Assembly: GCF_000972845.2 (NCBI RefSeq)
Contig: NC_040016.1
Span: 25,229,320-25,293,319 of the forward strand
Length of the DNA stretch: 64,000 bases
Source: Larimichthys crocea
Lineage: Eukaryota > Chordata > Actinopteri > Sciaenidae
Reading direction: 5' to 3'
The notes beneath the pieces are model-generated. The model saw nothing but the letters and a program-made list of their open reading frames with translations, searched no databases and was not told the DNA's origin. The position numbers and the translations under genes were made by a program. Numbering within the stretch: position 1 is the stretch's first letter; every line of letters begins with the position of its first letter. Shown one piece after another: positions 1 to 10,180 of this stretch.

Positions 1-1110
1 TAGACTAAGAAAGTTACAACACAAAATCACTCTTACGAGGCAAAAACTCACGAACATACACACTGTGACTGTGATCAAGACTTGGAGCTGGCTTGGGTGC
101 ACGAACATAAGACGAAACACTTTGGCACAGGACAAAGGGAGACACAGAACCTATATAGACACACACAGATGGGGAACAGGTGGAGACAATCAGGAATCAC
201 GGTGACAGGTGACACACAAGGGAAGGGCAAGTGACCTGAAATGACAGGGCAGGTAAATTTCACAATAAAACAGGAAGTCACAAGACAAAAACAAGACGAC
301 CAACATATCACTGCGTTGTGACAAACAGAAGAATGTCACCAGAAACGAGACAGGAACTGCAATAAAACAGCTGAGGTAACAGCAAAAAAGAAAAACATAT
401 GTAACTGTGGCAACTGTACATTTCAAGGGTGGTGTAGTAAAATAGTAAAAGAACAAAAATGAGACTTTAAAATTGACTGAAAACCAGACATGAATCAGCA
501 AATATCTAGAATGTGATGAAATGAATTGACATTTTCATTAAAAGACTAAAAACTAAACTGGACTTAACAATAAATAAATAAAACTACTATAGTTGGATTA
601 AAACATTACGGTCTATTCTCTGTCTGCTGATCCCGGGGTAACACCCGGGCGAGGTGACGTTATCATCAGCACAACCTATTGATCTGTCTGCGTTATCATT
701 TGTTAGGACGGACGGCTGGCATTGATAAGGCTTCAGGATAGGCTGCAGTAGCTGTTGGCTATCGATCCGATCTTTGTAATTCAATACACACAGTCTTGGG
801 TATCGATAACACAGAGCTATAATATGATACAACAGTGGTGGGTTTCGATGAGTGAATCTGATGATTTTATCAAGCAGCAAGGAGTACTGATAAATGTGAA
901 AGGAGGTATTGATAGGTAGTGTGTGGGTTTAACAAAGTGAGATCAACTCAAGTCAACTTTACTGTCCTCAACCGTCTTTGCCAAGAGGAAAATGTGGTGG
1001 CAACAAACCCGTGCAGGTTCAGATATCGAGTGTCACCGCTGAATATGAAGATTATTGAACATTTACTAATTGGCATAAAGAAACTCGCCAGAGGGCAAGC
1101 CAGCTCCAGT
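1..1110. other. Non-coding sequence upstream of the lectin gene; repeat-like first 340 bases
   Basis: No credible coding frame is seen. The first 340 bases are rich in ACA and GGAACAGGTGG-type strings that resemble 3' ends of interspersed repeats in fish, but I could not name a family. Bases 580-900 contain many ATCGAT/TATCGAT strings. The open frames here have no family resemblance and look like chance. Confidence 0.4.
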
Positions 1111-1112
1111 TG

Positions 1113-1288
1113 AGTTGAGTATCCCTGCTATGGTGGCTCACTTTGTAAATTCAGCTTAATATACAGTTCCACATCCTGAAGTCCTTCAGTGCTGACAGTG
1201 CTGACCATTGAGACTTTGGACCTGGAAAAAATAGAGGAAGTTATCGCAGTTTCCCGAGCGTGTTGCTTGATTAACAGACTTTAAGCAG
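1113..1288 (+). repeat. 5' flanking block of the lectin gene, copy 1
   Basis: About 170 bases from the GTTGAGTTGAG run to CAGACTTTA are repeated with roughly 90 percent identity at 4459-4632, in the same orientation. This copy ends about 200 bases before the lectin start codon. It may be a promoter-proximal piece of a duplicated lectin gene, or an unrelated interspersed repeat that begins with a pentanucleotide run. Confidence 0.75.
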
Positions 1289-1347
1289 AAATACATCTAA
1301 AAATAATGACCTATGCAGAAATGTTTATTCTTATAAGACCTGCCCAA

Positions 1348-1375
1348 CTTCACTTCCTAATAAATGAGTCACGTG
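1348..1375 (+). promoter_or_regulatory. Candidate PU.1/ETS, AP-1 and E-box cluster
   Basis: CACTTCCT at 1351-1358 is the reverse of an AGGAAGTG ETS/PU.1 site. TGAGTCA at 1365-1371 is a perfect AP-1 site, overlapping the CACGTG E-box at 1370-1375. The cluster is about 120 bases upstream of the lectin ATG. A TTATAA string lies just before it at about 1330. The combination would fit a myeloid-expressed gene, but the sites are short and function is inferred. Confidence 0.4.
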
Positions 1376-1494
1376 TCAGACTATTTTGCTGCAACCTGAT
1401 AAAACCCGTTCCTTGTTTTGTGAGAGCTCAATCCAGCACACTATCAAGACATCGAGGCTTTGAGCAAACTGTTCGGGCATACTTGAACATCATA

Positions 1495-3802
1495 ATGGAT
1501 CACCCTTTGAAAACATTTGCCAGTCTAGAAGGACCATCGCTTCATCAGAACAACCGTACAAGCAAGACAGAACAATCTGAAAATATTTACGCAAATGAAG
1601 ACGTGAACCAGGCTCATGAGGCAAAAAGAACCGGACCTGCACTCTCAGGTACTGCACTCGGTCATGCACATACTGTTATATGCTCTTGACTGCAGCTTTA
1701 TGCAAATATTTTAACATGTTCATGCACATGAACACAGGAAAGACTATATTTCCTGAGGCTGATGTGAATGTCATTGATTTTGTAGATCGATTGACATACA
1801 TGTCAAAATTTCACTGCAATTCATCAAACAGTCTTTAAATTTTGGGACAAACTGAATTTGATTTTATTTGAACATATGGCAAATACTGACTTCTACCTTC
1901 AGGCTTTGTAGATGTGAAGAAGAGTTCCTCCTGCAGAGATGCTGCAGTGTTTCTGTGTCTGCTGTGTCTTCTCCTTCTGATCGGACTCTCTCTAACTCTG
2001 GTTCTCCTATGTGAGTACTTTGTTAGCATGCTGAAAAAGCCCCAAGTGATGCTGGTTAACAGTGTGTGTTTATTGTTTTGTTATTGTGCCAAACAGACAT
2101 TAAAGGCAACTCTGAACAAGACCAGTTACAGACCAGCTACAACAACGTGACCAAAGAACGAGACCAGTTACAGACCAGCTACAACAACGTGACCAAAGAA
2201 CAAGACCAGTTACAGACCAGCTACAACGATTTGATCAAAGAACGAGACCAGTTACAGACCAGCTACAACAACGTGACTAAAGAACGAGACCAGTTACAGA
2301 CCAGCTACAACAAAGTGACCAAAGAACGAGACCAGTTACAGACCAGCTACAACAATTTGACCAAAGAACGAGACCAGTTACAGACCAGCTACAACGATTT
2401 GACCAAAGAACGAGACCAGTTACAGAGCACCTACAACGGTTTGACCAAAGAACGAGACCAGTTACAGACCAGCTACAATGATTTGACCAAAGAACGAGAC
2501 CAGTTACAGACCAGTTACAACAACGTGACCAAAGAACGAGACCAGTTACAGATCAGCTACAACAACATTACCAAAGAACGAGACCAGTTACAGATCAGTT
2601 ACAACAACATTACCAAAGAACGAGACCAGTTACAGACCAGCTACAACGATTTGACCAAAGAACAAGACCAGCTCCCAAAGAAATTTGATGACATCGCCAA
2701 AGAGAAAGATTTTCTGGAGAAAAAACTTCAAGGTAATTATACATTTCTTAAAACAACATGTCTCACAGACTTGTAACCAGGTGAATGGTGCCTCTGTCAT
2801 TCCCACTCTCAATACAAACAGGATTGGGATGGATGTATTTCAACGGTAGCCTCTATTACATTTCTTCTCTGCGAAAGTCCTGGCAACAAAGTAGAGATGA
2901 CTGTCTGCAGAGAGGTGCAGACCTGGTGATTATCAACAGCCAAGAAGAACAGGTATGTGTCTCACTGTGCATACATGTTGTGTGTGAATCTGTTAGTGAA
3001 TACCGTGCCACAGAAGTGGAGGACAGCATGTAACTGTTTGTATTGTACTTATGTCGATGATCGTTTCTCTGTCAACAAGGATTTCCTAAATAGTTTAAAG
3101 AGGCGCGTGTGGATTGGACTGACTGACAGCGAGACAGAGGGGACATGGAAATGGGTGGATGGGACTCCGCTGATCACAAGGTTTGGATGCGACTTTCCTT
3201 TTTCTGTTGCCATGATGCACTGTGACCAACCATCATTTTAACCATTTATTGCTTCATACAGTAGCCCTGACCAGACAAACAAAACACTGATTCTAGTTAG
3301 GGCATTTCTCGAGTTTTAGGATCAGGATTTCTCATTCATGTTTGGAAGAAGAGGGTGAATCAAAGAGTATTTGGTTAGTTCCAGCTTTCACAGCCAGATG
3401 GCACTAAATCCAGTTTTCAGATACTAGACCCTTTTGAGCCAGATGCATTAATAAATACATTTAATGTCTATTTGCAAAGCATTTTCATCATGGTATAAAA
3501 TACAAAGGTTTTATGTTACAGCCAGATTGCCCAGCTGCACCACTGTGCTGTGTTGAGCAATATTAGACAGTAATATATGAGTTGCGTTGTTTTCTGTCAA
3601 TCAAATGCTTATTGATATGTGTTTGTAAAAGTTTTGTATTTTGTTTCTGGATTTCAGTTACTGGGGTCCAAATGAACCGAACAATGCACATGGGGGAGAA
3701 GACTGTGGTGAACTCTACATATATCGTCCTCCATATAAAAACTGGAATGATTCTAAATGTGACCTTGCATATCCCTTTATCTGTGAGAGCACATTAGCTT
3801 GA
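1495..3802 (+). CDS. Type II transmembrane C-type lectin, CD209/CLEC4-like, with repeated coiled-coil neck
   Basis: Six coding exons are seen: 1495-1648, 1903-2010, 2097-2732, 2822-2952, 3080-3180 and 3658-3802. All introns have GT...AG ends and compatible phases, and the total is 1275 bases (424 residues). The ATG has A at -3 and G at +4. Order: cytoplasmic tail 1-64 with Tyr32 in ENIYANED; membrane anchor about 65-88; neck 96-300 of 14-residue repeats; C-type lectin domain 303-424. The domain keeps WIGL (354-357), WKWVDG (366-371), EPN (383-385), WND (406-408) and the four core cysteines 327, 393, 411 and 419. EPN plus WND predicts Ca2+-dependent binding of mannose-type sugars at the cell surface. 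The extra N-terminal cysteine pair of long-form domains is absent (GSLYY where GSCYY is usual). Relatives are the fish CD209-like, CLEC4M-like and asialoglycoprotein-receptor-like proteins; I cannot assign an ortholog. Confidence 0.9.
2120..2707 (+). repeat. Coding minisatellite: 13 copies of a 42-base unit plus a degenerate 14th
   Basis: Starting at codon 96, the unit DQLQTSYNNVTKER is repeated thirteen times with no length change (2120-2665). A diverged fourteenth unit, DQLPKKFDDIAKEK, follows at 2666-2707. Each unit is two heptads: Leu3 and Val/Leu/Ile10 fall at d positions, and Tyr7 and Arg14 at a positions. Seven of the thirteen units contain an N-x-T glycosylation sequon whose Asn lies at heptad position c, facing solvent. 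The copies differ at few bases, which implies recent homogenisation or expansion. It lies in one exon and forms the neck of the lectin. Confidence 0.95.
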
Positions 3803-4045
3803 TAACTCTGCAGTTATATAAAAGGCGGGAGGGGGGAGATACTCTGCGTCACATTTCTCACTTTCAGCTTTAATTGCCAAGACAGAACTAACATAATGCT
3901 TAGCACGCTACATATCTGTGAGTGTCTCATTACCACACAGACATTCACACAGCTGCAAGAGAAACTTGATTCAGTGATGTATACTTCTAAAAATTGCTTA
4001 ATGCTCTTTATTGTAACATTTATACACAAAGTACAATAAAATGAA
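3803..4045 (+). other. Lectin 3' untranslated region with poly(A) signal
   Basis: Sequence after the TGA at 3800-3802 contains no reading frame of note. An AATAAA signal lies at 4035-4040, about 235 bases after the stop, and is the likely polyadenylation signal of the lectin transcript. The following 4046-4458 shows nothing else recognisable. Confidence 0.6.
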
Positions 4046-4458
4046 TATACTGTAGGGTATTTAGTGCTGTTTGAGTTTATTCTGTTTATTCTGTTTTCTG
4101 CTTAGTGTGACGTTTCAGTTTCAATGTTTTCTTGTGTGCTTGTTATCGACGTGGTTATTTGTGGCAGATGTGACTTACTGCACTGGAAGCTGGATAATTT
4201 GAAGCATTAAAAATGATACATATAAACATTAGGAGCCTTGTACTAAATGTTGGTTTACTCAGAGCAGTCGGTTAGTTTTCACAAACAGGTAACACTGCTG
4301 AGTAGCAAAGACCCTGAAATCAATCTACCAATTCATATGTTATGTTAAAGGTGACAGCTTCTTCACAGGTAATGCTGTGGTTATACATATGTTTCATCAA
4401 ACGGGTCCTCTGAACTAATAATACCTCAAATAGCTGAAACACTTTATAGCTTACTGTT

Positions 4459-4632
4459 AAGTTAAGTTAAGTTAAGTATCCCTGCTATGGTGGCTCACCT
4501 TGTAAATTCAGCTTAATATACATTTCCACATCCTGAAATCCTTTAGTGCTGACAGTGCTGACTTTGTAGTTGGAAAAAATAGAGGAAGCTATTGCAGTTT
4601 ACCGAGCGTGTTGCTTGATTTACAGACTTTAT
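4459..4632 (+). repeat. Second copy of the lectin 5' flanking block
   Basis: This begins with a GTTAA run and then matches 1113-1288 at about nine bases in ten, including CCCTGCTATGGTGGCTCAC and the GAGCGTGTTGCTTGATT string. The match stops at CAGACTTTA, and no exon like those of the lectin follows before the LTR at 4812. It may be the remnant of a tandem gene duplication whose coding part is lost or displaced. Confidence 0.7.
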
Positions 4633-4811
4633 GATGGAAAGATTGCTAAGGAACTAATTATTTTGATTGAACGAATCAATAACTATTGTTAGGTCATGAA
4701 GCTAACTCAACTGACAGCCTTCGGATGCAGGAGCCAAACCTGGCAAGAAAACCACCTCGGTAGGCTTCTGTATTCCTTGCCAGACTGGCCACCATTGTTT
4801 TGGGAGGTTGT

Positions 4812-5128
4812 TGTTATGGGATCTTTTTAAAGAAAAACCCTTGAATAAGGAGGACTGGATTCAAAGTATCAAAGTTTAAGTTGAATTTATTATTCTTGTA
4901 CAAGAAGGAGCGTTTAACAGTGCAACACACAGAAGGGGTTACAGAGAAAAGGCTCCCTGAGGAGCTCTAACAGTAGGTTGTTATTCATTTTTTAAAATGG
5001 GCTGTCTCAGACACCTCCCCACTGATACAGTTAATATCATAACGTCCTTTTTTGGTTTTCTGCTCAGCAATGAGCATTATGTTTCATATCTAAATGATAC
5101 TTCCCTAACCGGTCTCTCTTGTCCTTGT
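4812..5128 (+). mobile_element. Truncated LTR of the solo-LTR family
   Basis: Starts TGTTATGGG and then follows the copies at 6569 and 41329 (AACCCTTGAATAAGG, AGTTGAATTTATTATTC, the GCTCAGCAATGA string) until about 5128, where similarity stops. No matching 3' terminus is found. A 21-base near-repeat (CCATTGTTTTGGGAGGTTGTTG at 4792 against the similar string at 5148) brackets it. Confidence 0.6.
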
Positions 5129-6300
5129 ACTATTTTTAGAATGATACCATTGGTTTGGGAGGTAGTGTTCAGGCGCAGGTCTGTAATGTAGTTGATACTA
5201 GCTCATAGTGCTACCTGCAATGTATAGCAGTGGGGGTGTAACAAACACTTGTCATTGGCTATTGTGAACACCAATCAATAGTGTTGTGTCAATTGGTGAC
5301 AAGTCCCTCCCTTCATTGGGACTTAATTTTTTTGCCCTCTTGCTAACTTTTTATTGAATGGCATGATAAACAAATCTGTGACAAACACAGTACAGAGAAA
5401 ATAGAATCTGAAGAAGAAGTGTATACACCCTTTGAGCTGCTGGAATATGAAATATCTGTGCAGGAAATGACTCAAAACAACGGCTGTTCAATCATTAGTT
5501 CTGTTAAAGAGACACCGTTTCATTGCAATCATCATATGATGTTTTTGGTCCCACACAGTGAATTCTGTTGATTAAGCAGGAAGTCAATAATCTCTCCCAT
5601 GAGTCATTATGACATCAGGTGGGAGCTGTACGAACAAAAGAAATGGATGGAGACAGGAAGAAAGAGAGAGCACGAGGAGGTAAAGAGGTGAGAGAGATGA
5701 GAGGAGATCTTAGCTAATTACTCTGAGATAAACGCTGAGAGAAGCATTTCTGTCGAGTACCTCAGAACCATGTGTGTGTGTGTGGTACCAGGCTGTACTA
5801 TTCATCATAACTATACAGAGGTTACTACAGTCTTTATATTTTATCCTTGTACAGCAGCTAATGACCTGCAGTCACATAATATGACAAACTGACCCAAACT
5901 GCTTCAAAGCAAAGATTTAAACCAGATGCAGGACATCAATCATGTTCAGATTGACATCAGCACCGAGTAAAAAAAAACACACAAAAAAAACACAGCCCGC
6001 TCCCTCTCTAATTTATTTCAACTCAAGGACACTTTGTTGGAGCCTTCCTGCAAAAAAAAAGCTGAACCTGGTTGCAACAATGCAAGTGCAAGCATACATT
6101 TCCAACAGATTACTTTGTAACATGAAAGGCATAACTCTGATGTTTAAGAGGTCCAGTATGGAGGATTTAGTGGCATCAAGCAGTGAGGTTGCAGATTGCA
6201 ACCACCCAAATCACCCACTGCCTCATTTAATAGTTATGGTGAATGATAGCAGACTAGCAAGATGCAAACACAAGGGAATGTAGAGAAGATTGGGCGATCC
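5129..6300. other. Non-coding stretch, nothing recognised
   Basis: AT-rich sequence with a TG microsatellite trace at about 5772 and short A runs at 5968-6060. No reading frame resembles a known protein, and no repeat matches elsewhere in the window were noticed. Confidence 0.4.
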
Positions 6301-6318
6301 AGTGATATTGATATTCAC

Positions 6319-6366
6319 ATGCCCATTGTTGGTTGCCCCTGGATCACTTTTGATTGGTCCTGGGTG
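6319..6366 (-). mobile_element. Short Tc1 fragment
   Basis: GCCCATTGTTGGTTGCCC followed by GGATCACTTTTGATTGGT repeats the piece at about 7071-7109, which belongs to the Tc1 relic. It lies on the other side of the LTR at 6569-6990 and may be a split or duplicated part of the same insertion. The following 6370-6568 shows only a two-unit telomere-like CCCTAA string. Confidence 0.45.
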
Positions 6367-6568
6367 ATGCAGAACTGGTGGTGGCTGAGGATGTGGTAAC
6401 CCTAACCCTAAAAATAGTGAAGTCCTTGAGTTCCAAAGACCTTGGTTTTATGAGAAATTGTGCAACAGTTGTGATCTCTTAAAAACAGGATGAGATTGCG
6501 TAACATTGCAGATAGAAGATTGCACAGGACAATGCTTAAACAACAATTCTTAAATAAGTGGTACGTGT

Positions 6569-6990
6569 TGTTACAAGAATTTTTAAAGAAAAACCCTTGA
6601 ATAAGGAAGATTGGATTCAAAGTATCAAGGTTTAAGTTGAATTTATTATTCTTGTACAAGAAGGAGCGTTTAACAGTGCAACACACAAAAGGGGTTACAG
6701 AGAAAAGGCTCCTCGAGGAACTCTAACAGTTGGTTCTTATACATTTCTCAGACACCTCCCTCACTGATGAGTCTGCTCAGCAATGAACATTATGTATCAA
6801 AATGACACTTCTCAGGCCCGTTTCTCACGTCCTTGTCTCTCCCGTCCTTGAACTACTGACATCTCTCCCTGCCATCCTCAGCAAAACACAGTCCAAATAA
6901 AGGAAGTGCACGAGACATGCAAAAAACAGGAAACACACATTATATGATAAAAACATCTGAACCCCAGTATAAATCCTAATTTTTATAACA
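6569..6990 (+). mobile_element. Solo LTR, about 422 bases, with imperfect 5-bp target duplication
   Basis: Begins TGTTACAAG and ends TATAACA, so the ends are TG...CA with short inverted repeats. It matches the solo LTR at 41329-41803 over its length, with internal length differences. Flanks are CGTGT before and CATGT after, a 5-bp duplication with one change. No internal retrotransposon genes adjoin it. Retroelement class is uncertain, because 5-bp duplications occur in Gypsy and other LTR groups. Confidence 0.75.
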
Positions 6991-7336
6991 CATGTCAAAG
7001 TAACAGCCACATGAATGGCAGTCCAGGTCACCTTCTTCCATTGCTCCTTGGTCCAGTTCTGATGCTCACATGCCCATTGTTGGTTGCCCTTGGATCACTT
7101 TTGATTGGTACTGACCTCTGCAGACTGAGAACAACCCCACAAGAGCTGCAGTTTTGGAGATGCTCTGACCCAGTCGTCTAGCCTTACCCCAAATTGTCAC
7201 GCTTGCCCATTTTTCTGCTTCGAACACATCAACTTTGAGAACAACATGTTCACTTGCTGCCTGATATATCCCTCCTGCATCAGTGTTATTCACTTCACCT
7301 GTTAGTGGTCATAAAGTTTTGGCTGATAGGTGTAAA
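6991..7336 (-). mobile_element. Tc1/mariner-like transposon remnant
   Basis: On the minus strand, the frame at 7293-7066 contains KARRLGQSISKTAALVG, the helix-turn-helix start of a common fish Tc1-like transposase. Further on, GAGCATCAGAACTGGACC-type sequence from a later part of the gene follows directly, so most of the transposase is deleted. The right end (7290-7336, GTGGTCATAAAGTTTTGGCTGA) matches the terminal sequence usual for this family. The remnant is inactive. Confidence 0.7.
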
Positions 7337-8321
7337 GGGCTCATCAAAAGGTACAAAAAAAACAACAATTCTACATACACTAATGAAAACATAGCTATGA
7401 ATATGATATGATTCCATTCACAATCTCACACCGGAAATTAAAAGTCAATCAAGATTGAGGACGAAATGACTGTTTCAGTGATAACTTAATAGAGTTGTAA
7501 AATTCTTCTTCATATATTATAAACGGCTGTGCAGTCTTCTGGCGTGTGATCCTTCAAACTGATGAATTAATTACTCAAACTGGTGCTGGAGCATATTTCA
7601 TCATCTCACTGTTACAACACCCCCGCATCAATACAGCCACTTTCTTTGTTTTAATGCAGTGTCTGAGCTAAAAGCCTGCTCAGCCTCACTGCAAGCAGTC
7701 ATCCTTTCAATCCACAATGGCCCCCGACCTCCATTAGAGCATCGTCGTCCTTGATCAATCATTATAGACACAACATACACAGGACTGTAGGAGGTTTGTG
7801 TCATTTGAAGGGTTCACAACAGAAAAAAAAGTGCACATCGTGCATCCCACATCCGCCTCACAGTGTCCGTGTGGATTGATACATCTGCAAATTTCAAATT
7901 GGATCACTGTTGTCATTCCCCGAGTTCTGCTATGCTGAGCTTATTGTATTCTTGCAGGGAGTGATGAGGTCAGGAAACGTAAATATCAGCTCTGCACAGA
8001 TTCTGTCTTCACATTATAATCTGTTCCACATGAGCTGGCAGCGCTGACGTTTCCTTTGTTTTAATACAATAACTCTGATCCAAACTTTTATCCACCATTA
8101 AAATCTGTCACCGCTGAAACCCATTGTAACCAAATTGAATTTAAGATGACTGTGGGGGACTGTGAGGAGGAAGCTTGTCTCTCTCTACGTGAGGTGAAGG
8201 TTTTCCGCTCAAAAGATTTTAATTTACTGTACATCTACAATCTACTGCGCAGGAGGTTTGTACACCGGGAGGACAGAATCAGAGTGTAGTAGAATGTCAA
8301 TGATGTTGTATCGGATGTCAA
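7337..8321. other. Non-coding stretch, nothing recognised
   Basis: Mixed unique sequence without a convincing frame, hairpin, or match to other parts of the window. It forms the left flank of the Gypsy element. Confidence 0.4.
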
Positions 8322-8412
8322 TGTAGCCCTCCCACTCAACTCCAATTTTGCTACAGAATAATCATGGCGAACCTCTTTTCACCTGGTAACACCTCATGCA
8401 TGGGAGGCCGGT
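8322..8412 (-). mobile_element. Truncated downstream LTR of the Gypsy element
   Basis: Ninety-one bases starting TGTAGCCCTCCC are the same as 11432-11522 except at two positions. At 8412 the match stops abruptly and reverse-transcriptase coding sequence begins, so one deletion removed the rest of this LTR, the polypurine tract, integrase and RNase H. Confidence 0.85.
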
Positions 8413-9400
8413 AAGACTCTGCTTTAAAGTCTCAAAAGCTTTCTCACAGTCTTTATCCCACCTCGCCCCAAACGGCTCTGAGGGGTGGTACCACTCTTTC
8501 GTTTCCATGTCTGCTTTCGAGTTTCCTTTCTCTTTGGCATCCTTTTTGACTCTAGTCTTTCTCCCTTGCCCTCCAGCCACAATACAGCCCTGTAGTAGCT
8601 GATTGAGTGGATAACCAACTTTGGAGAAATCTTTTACAAACTGTCTGTAATAGCCACAGAAACCAAGGAAAGAACGAAGAGCTGTGATGTTCTCGGGGCG
8701 TGGCCACGATTTCACAGCTTCAATCTTCGAAGGATCTGTAGCAATGCCATTGCCAGAAACAACATGACCAAGGTAGGTTACAGAGGGGCAGCAGAACTGA
8801 CATTTATCCAAGGATAATTTTAGTCCTTCCTCCTTCAATCTGTCGAGCACTTTAAGAAGGCGCTGCTCATGTTCCTCCAAGGTTCTCCCAAAAACGATCA
8901 CATCATCGAGATACACCAGCACTTCTAGTAGGTTCATATCACCAACAGTCCTTTCCATGACACGTTGGAACATGGCTGGTGCTCCACATATGCCTTGTGG
9001 CATTCGCTCAAATTGATAAAATCTTTCTGGACAGGTGAAGGCTGTCTTTTCTTTGTCAGCAGCACTTAAAGGGAGCTGATAGTAGCCGCTTCTGAGATCA
9101 AACACGCTAAACCATTTGCTACCACTCAGGCAGGTCAATGCATCCTCCACACGAGGGACTGTGTATTGATCAGGAATTGTCCTCTTGTTTAACGTCCTAT
9201 AGTCCACACACATTCGTATGTTTCCATTTTTCTTGCGAACCACAACGATAGGGGACGCAGAGGGGCTTCTGGATTCCAAATGATGAAATGATTCCAGCTT
9301 CCTTCAGATCATTCAGGTGTTTCCTCACATCTTCCAAATCACTGGGAGGTAAGCGTCTGGAGCACATGACACATTTCTCAAAGTGACTGTGATGCGACGA
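8413..9400 (-). pseudogene. Ty3/Gypsy pol: reverse transcriptase, broken
   Basis: Minus-strand sequence contains the usual Gypsy reverse-transcriptase order. PPSDLEDVRKHL (about 9340) leads into VVVRKKNG, then RMCVDYRTLNK, FDLRSGYYQL, ERMPQG, the catalytic YLDD (8902-8913) and FLGFCGYYRQF. The frame is broken between about 9275 and 9300, where the upstream part lies in a different frame. The 3' end runs directly into the LTR, so the RNase H and integrase domains are missing. The element cannot encode a working polymerase. Confidence 0.9.
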
Positions 9401-10010
9401 CAATGGACAGCATCTGGTTTTTCAACCACCGGCATCACCAGAAGTTCTTCAGGGAAGCAACCATCCTCTGGACGGTCTATGAGAATAGCTTGACCAGAAG
9501 GACTGCCAGGAAACTTTGGAATGCTTACAACTTTTGCAACCCCACCTGGTAGCAACACAAAGGGTTTGTCTCGATTGAACCAGACTGTTCCTCTTTTTGG
9601 GTCAGCTGTGTCATCTGGCGTTTCCTGAAACTTCGCATTAGTCTCTTTTATTACCAGATGAACAGAGAGGGCATGTAGGAAATTGTCTCCGTTTTGTGCT
9701 TTGCAGGAATGAAATAGTCTCCTAACTATAGAGGTGTTTGTGCCAACCACAATGGAAACCTCATCTTTCATGGCCGGATCTGGACACACAAGCACAAGTG
9801 TTTCTATGGTCTCAGCTACTCCAGCAAACTCAAGTTTCAAGCACATATAACCATCATATGGATACTGGTCTGCACTCAGGCCCCAAATCTTCAGGCACTC
9901 GATAGGGGTTAAAGGCAGGTGCTTCAGATACTTGTCATAAAAGGAGCGGTACAGCAGGGTAACTTGGGACCCGCTATCAAGCAGTGCTTTGGCATAAATG
10001 CCCTCAATTT
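9325..10010 (-). pseudogene. Gypsy retropepsin and linker
   Basis: The minus strand reads LLDSGSQVTLLYRS, with the aspartic-protease triad Asp-Ser-Gly at 9970-9978, then a long linker open from 9846 to 9325 that joins the reverse-transcriptase region. The linker includes LPGGVAKVVSIP and a run of acidic and proline residues, as usual in this Gypsy group. Frames are interrupted between the triad and the linker. It would cleave the Gag-Pol precursor in an intact element. Confidence 0.75.
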
Positions 10011-10180
10011 GTACAGAGACAATACAGCTCGGTCCAACTAGACCCTCTGGCAGATTAGCCTTGCTTTGTTTTAGCGCGTCACACTTTGTGGAACGTGTTC
10101 CCTCCGGGGCATCAGGCCGTTCCTCTACTGAGCCCCAGGGAAGTTTCCCATCGGCTGTTTTGTTTTCAGGAGACGCTTAT

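Noticed and set aside
6399..6413. Telomere-like CCCTAA units
   Set aside because: Only about two units are present, which is within chance for AT-rich intergenic DNA.
8317..8321. 5-bp target duplication GTCAA for the Gypsy element
   Set aside because: No matching string follows a CA terminus on the far side, and the outer end of the split LTR could not be fixed.
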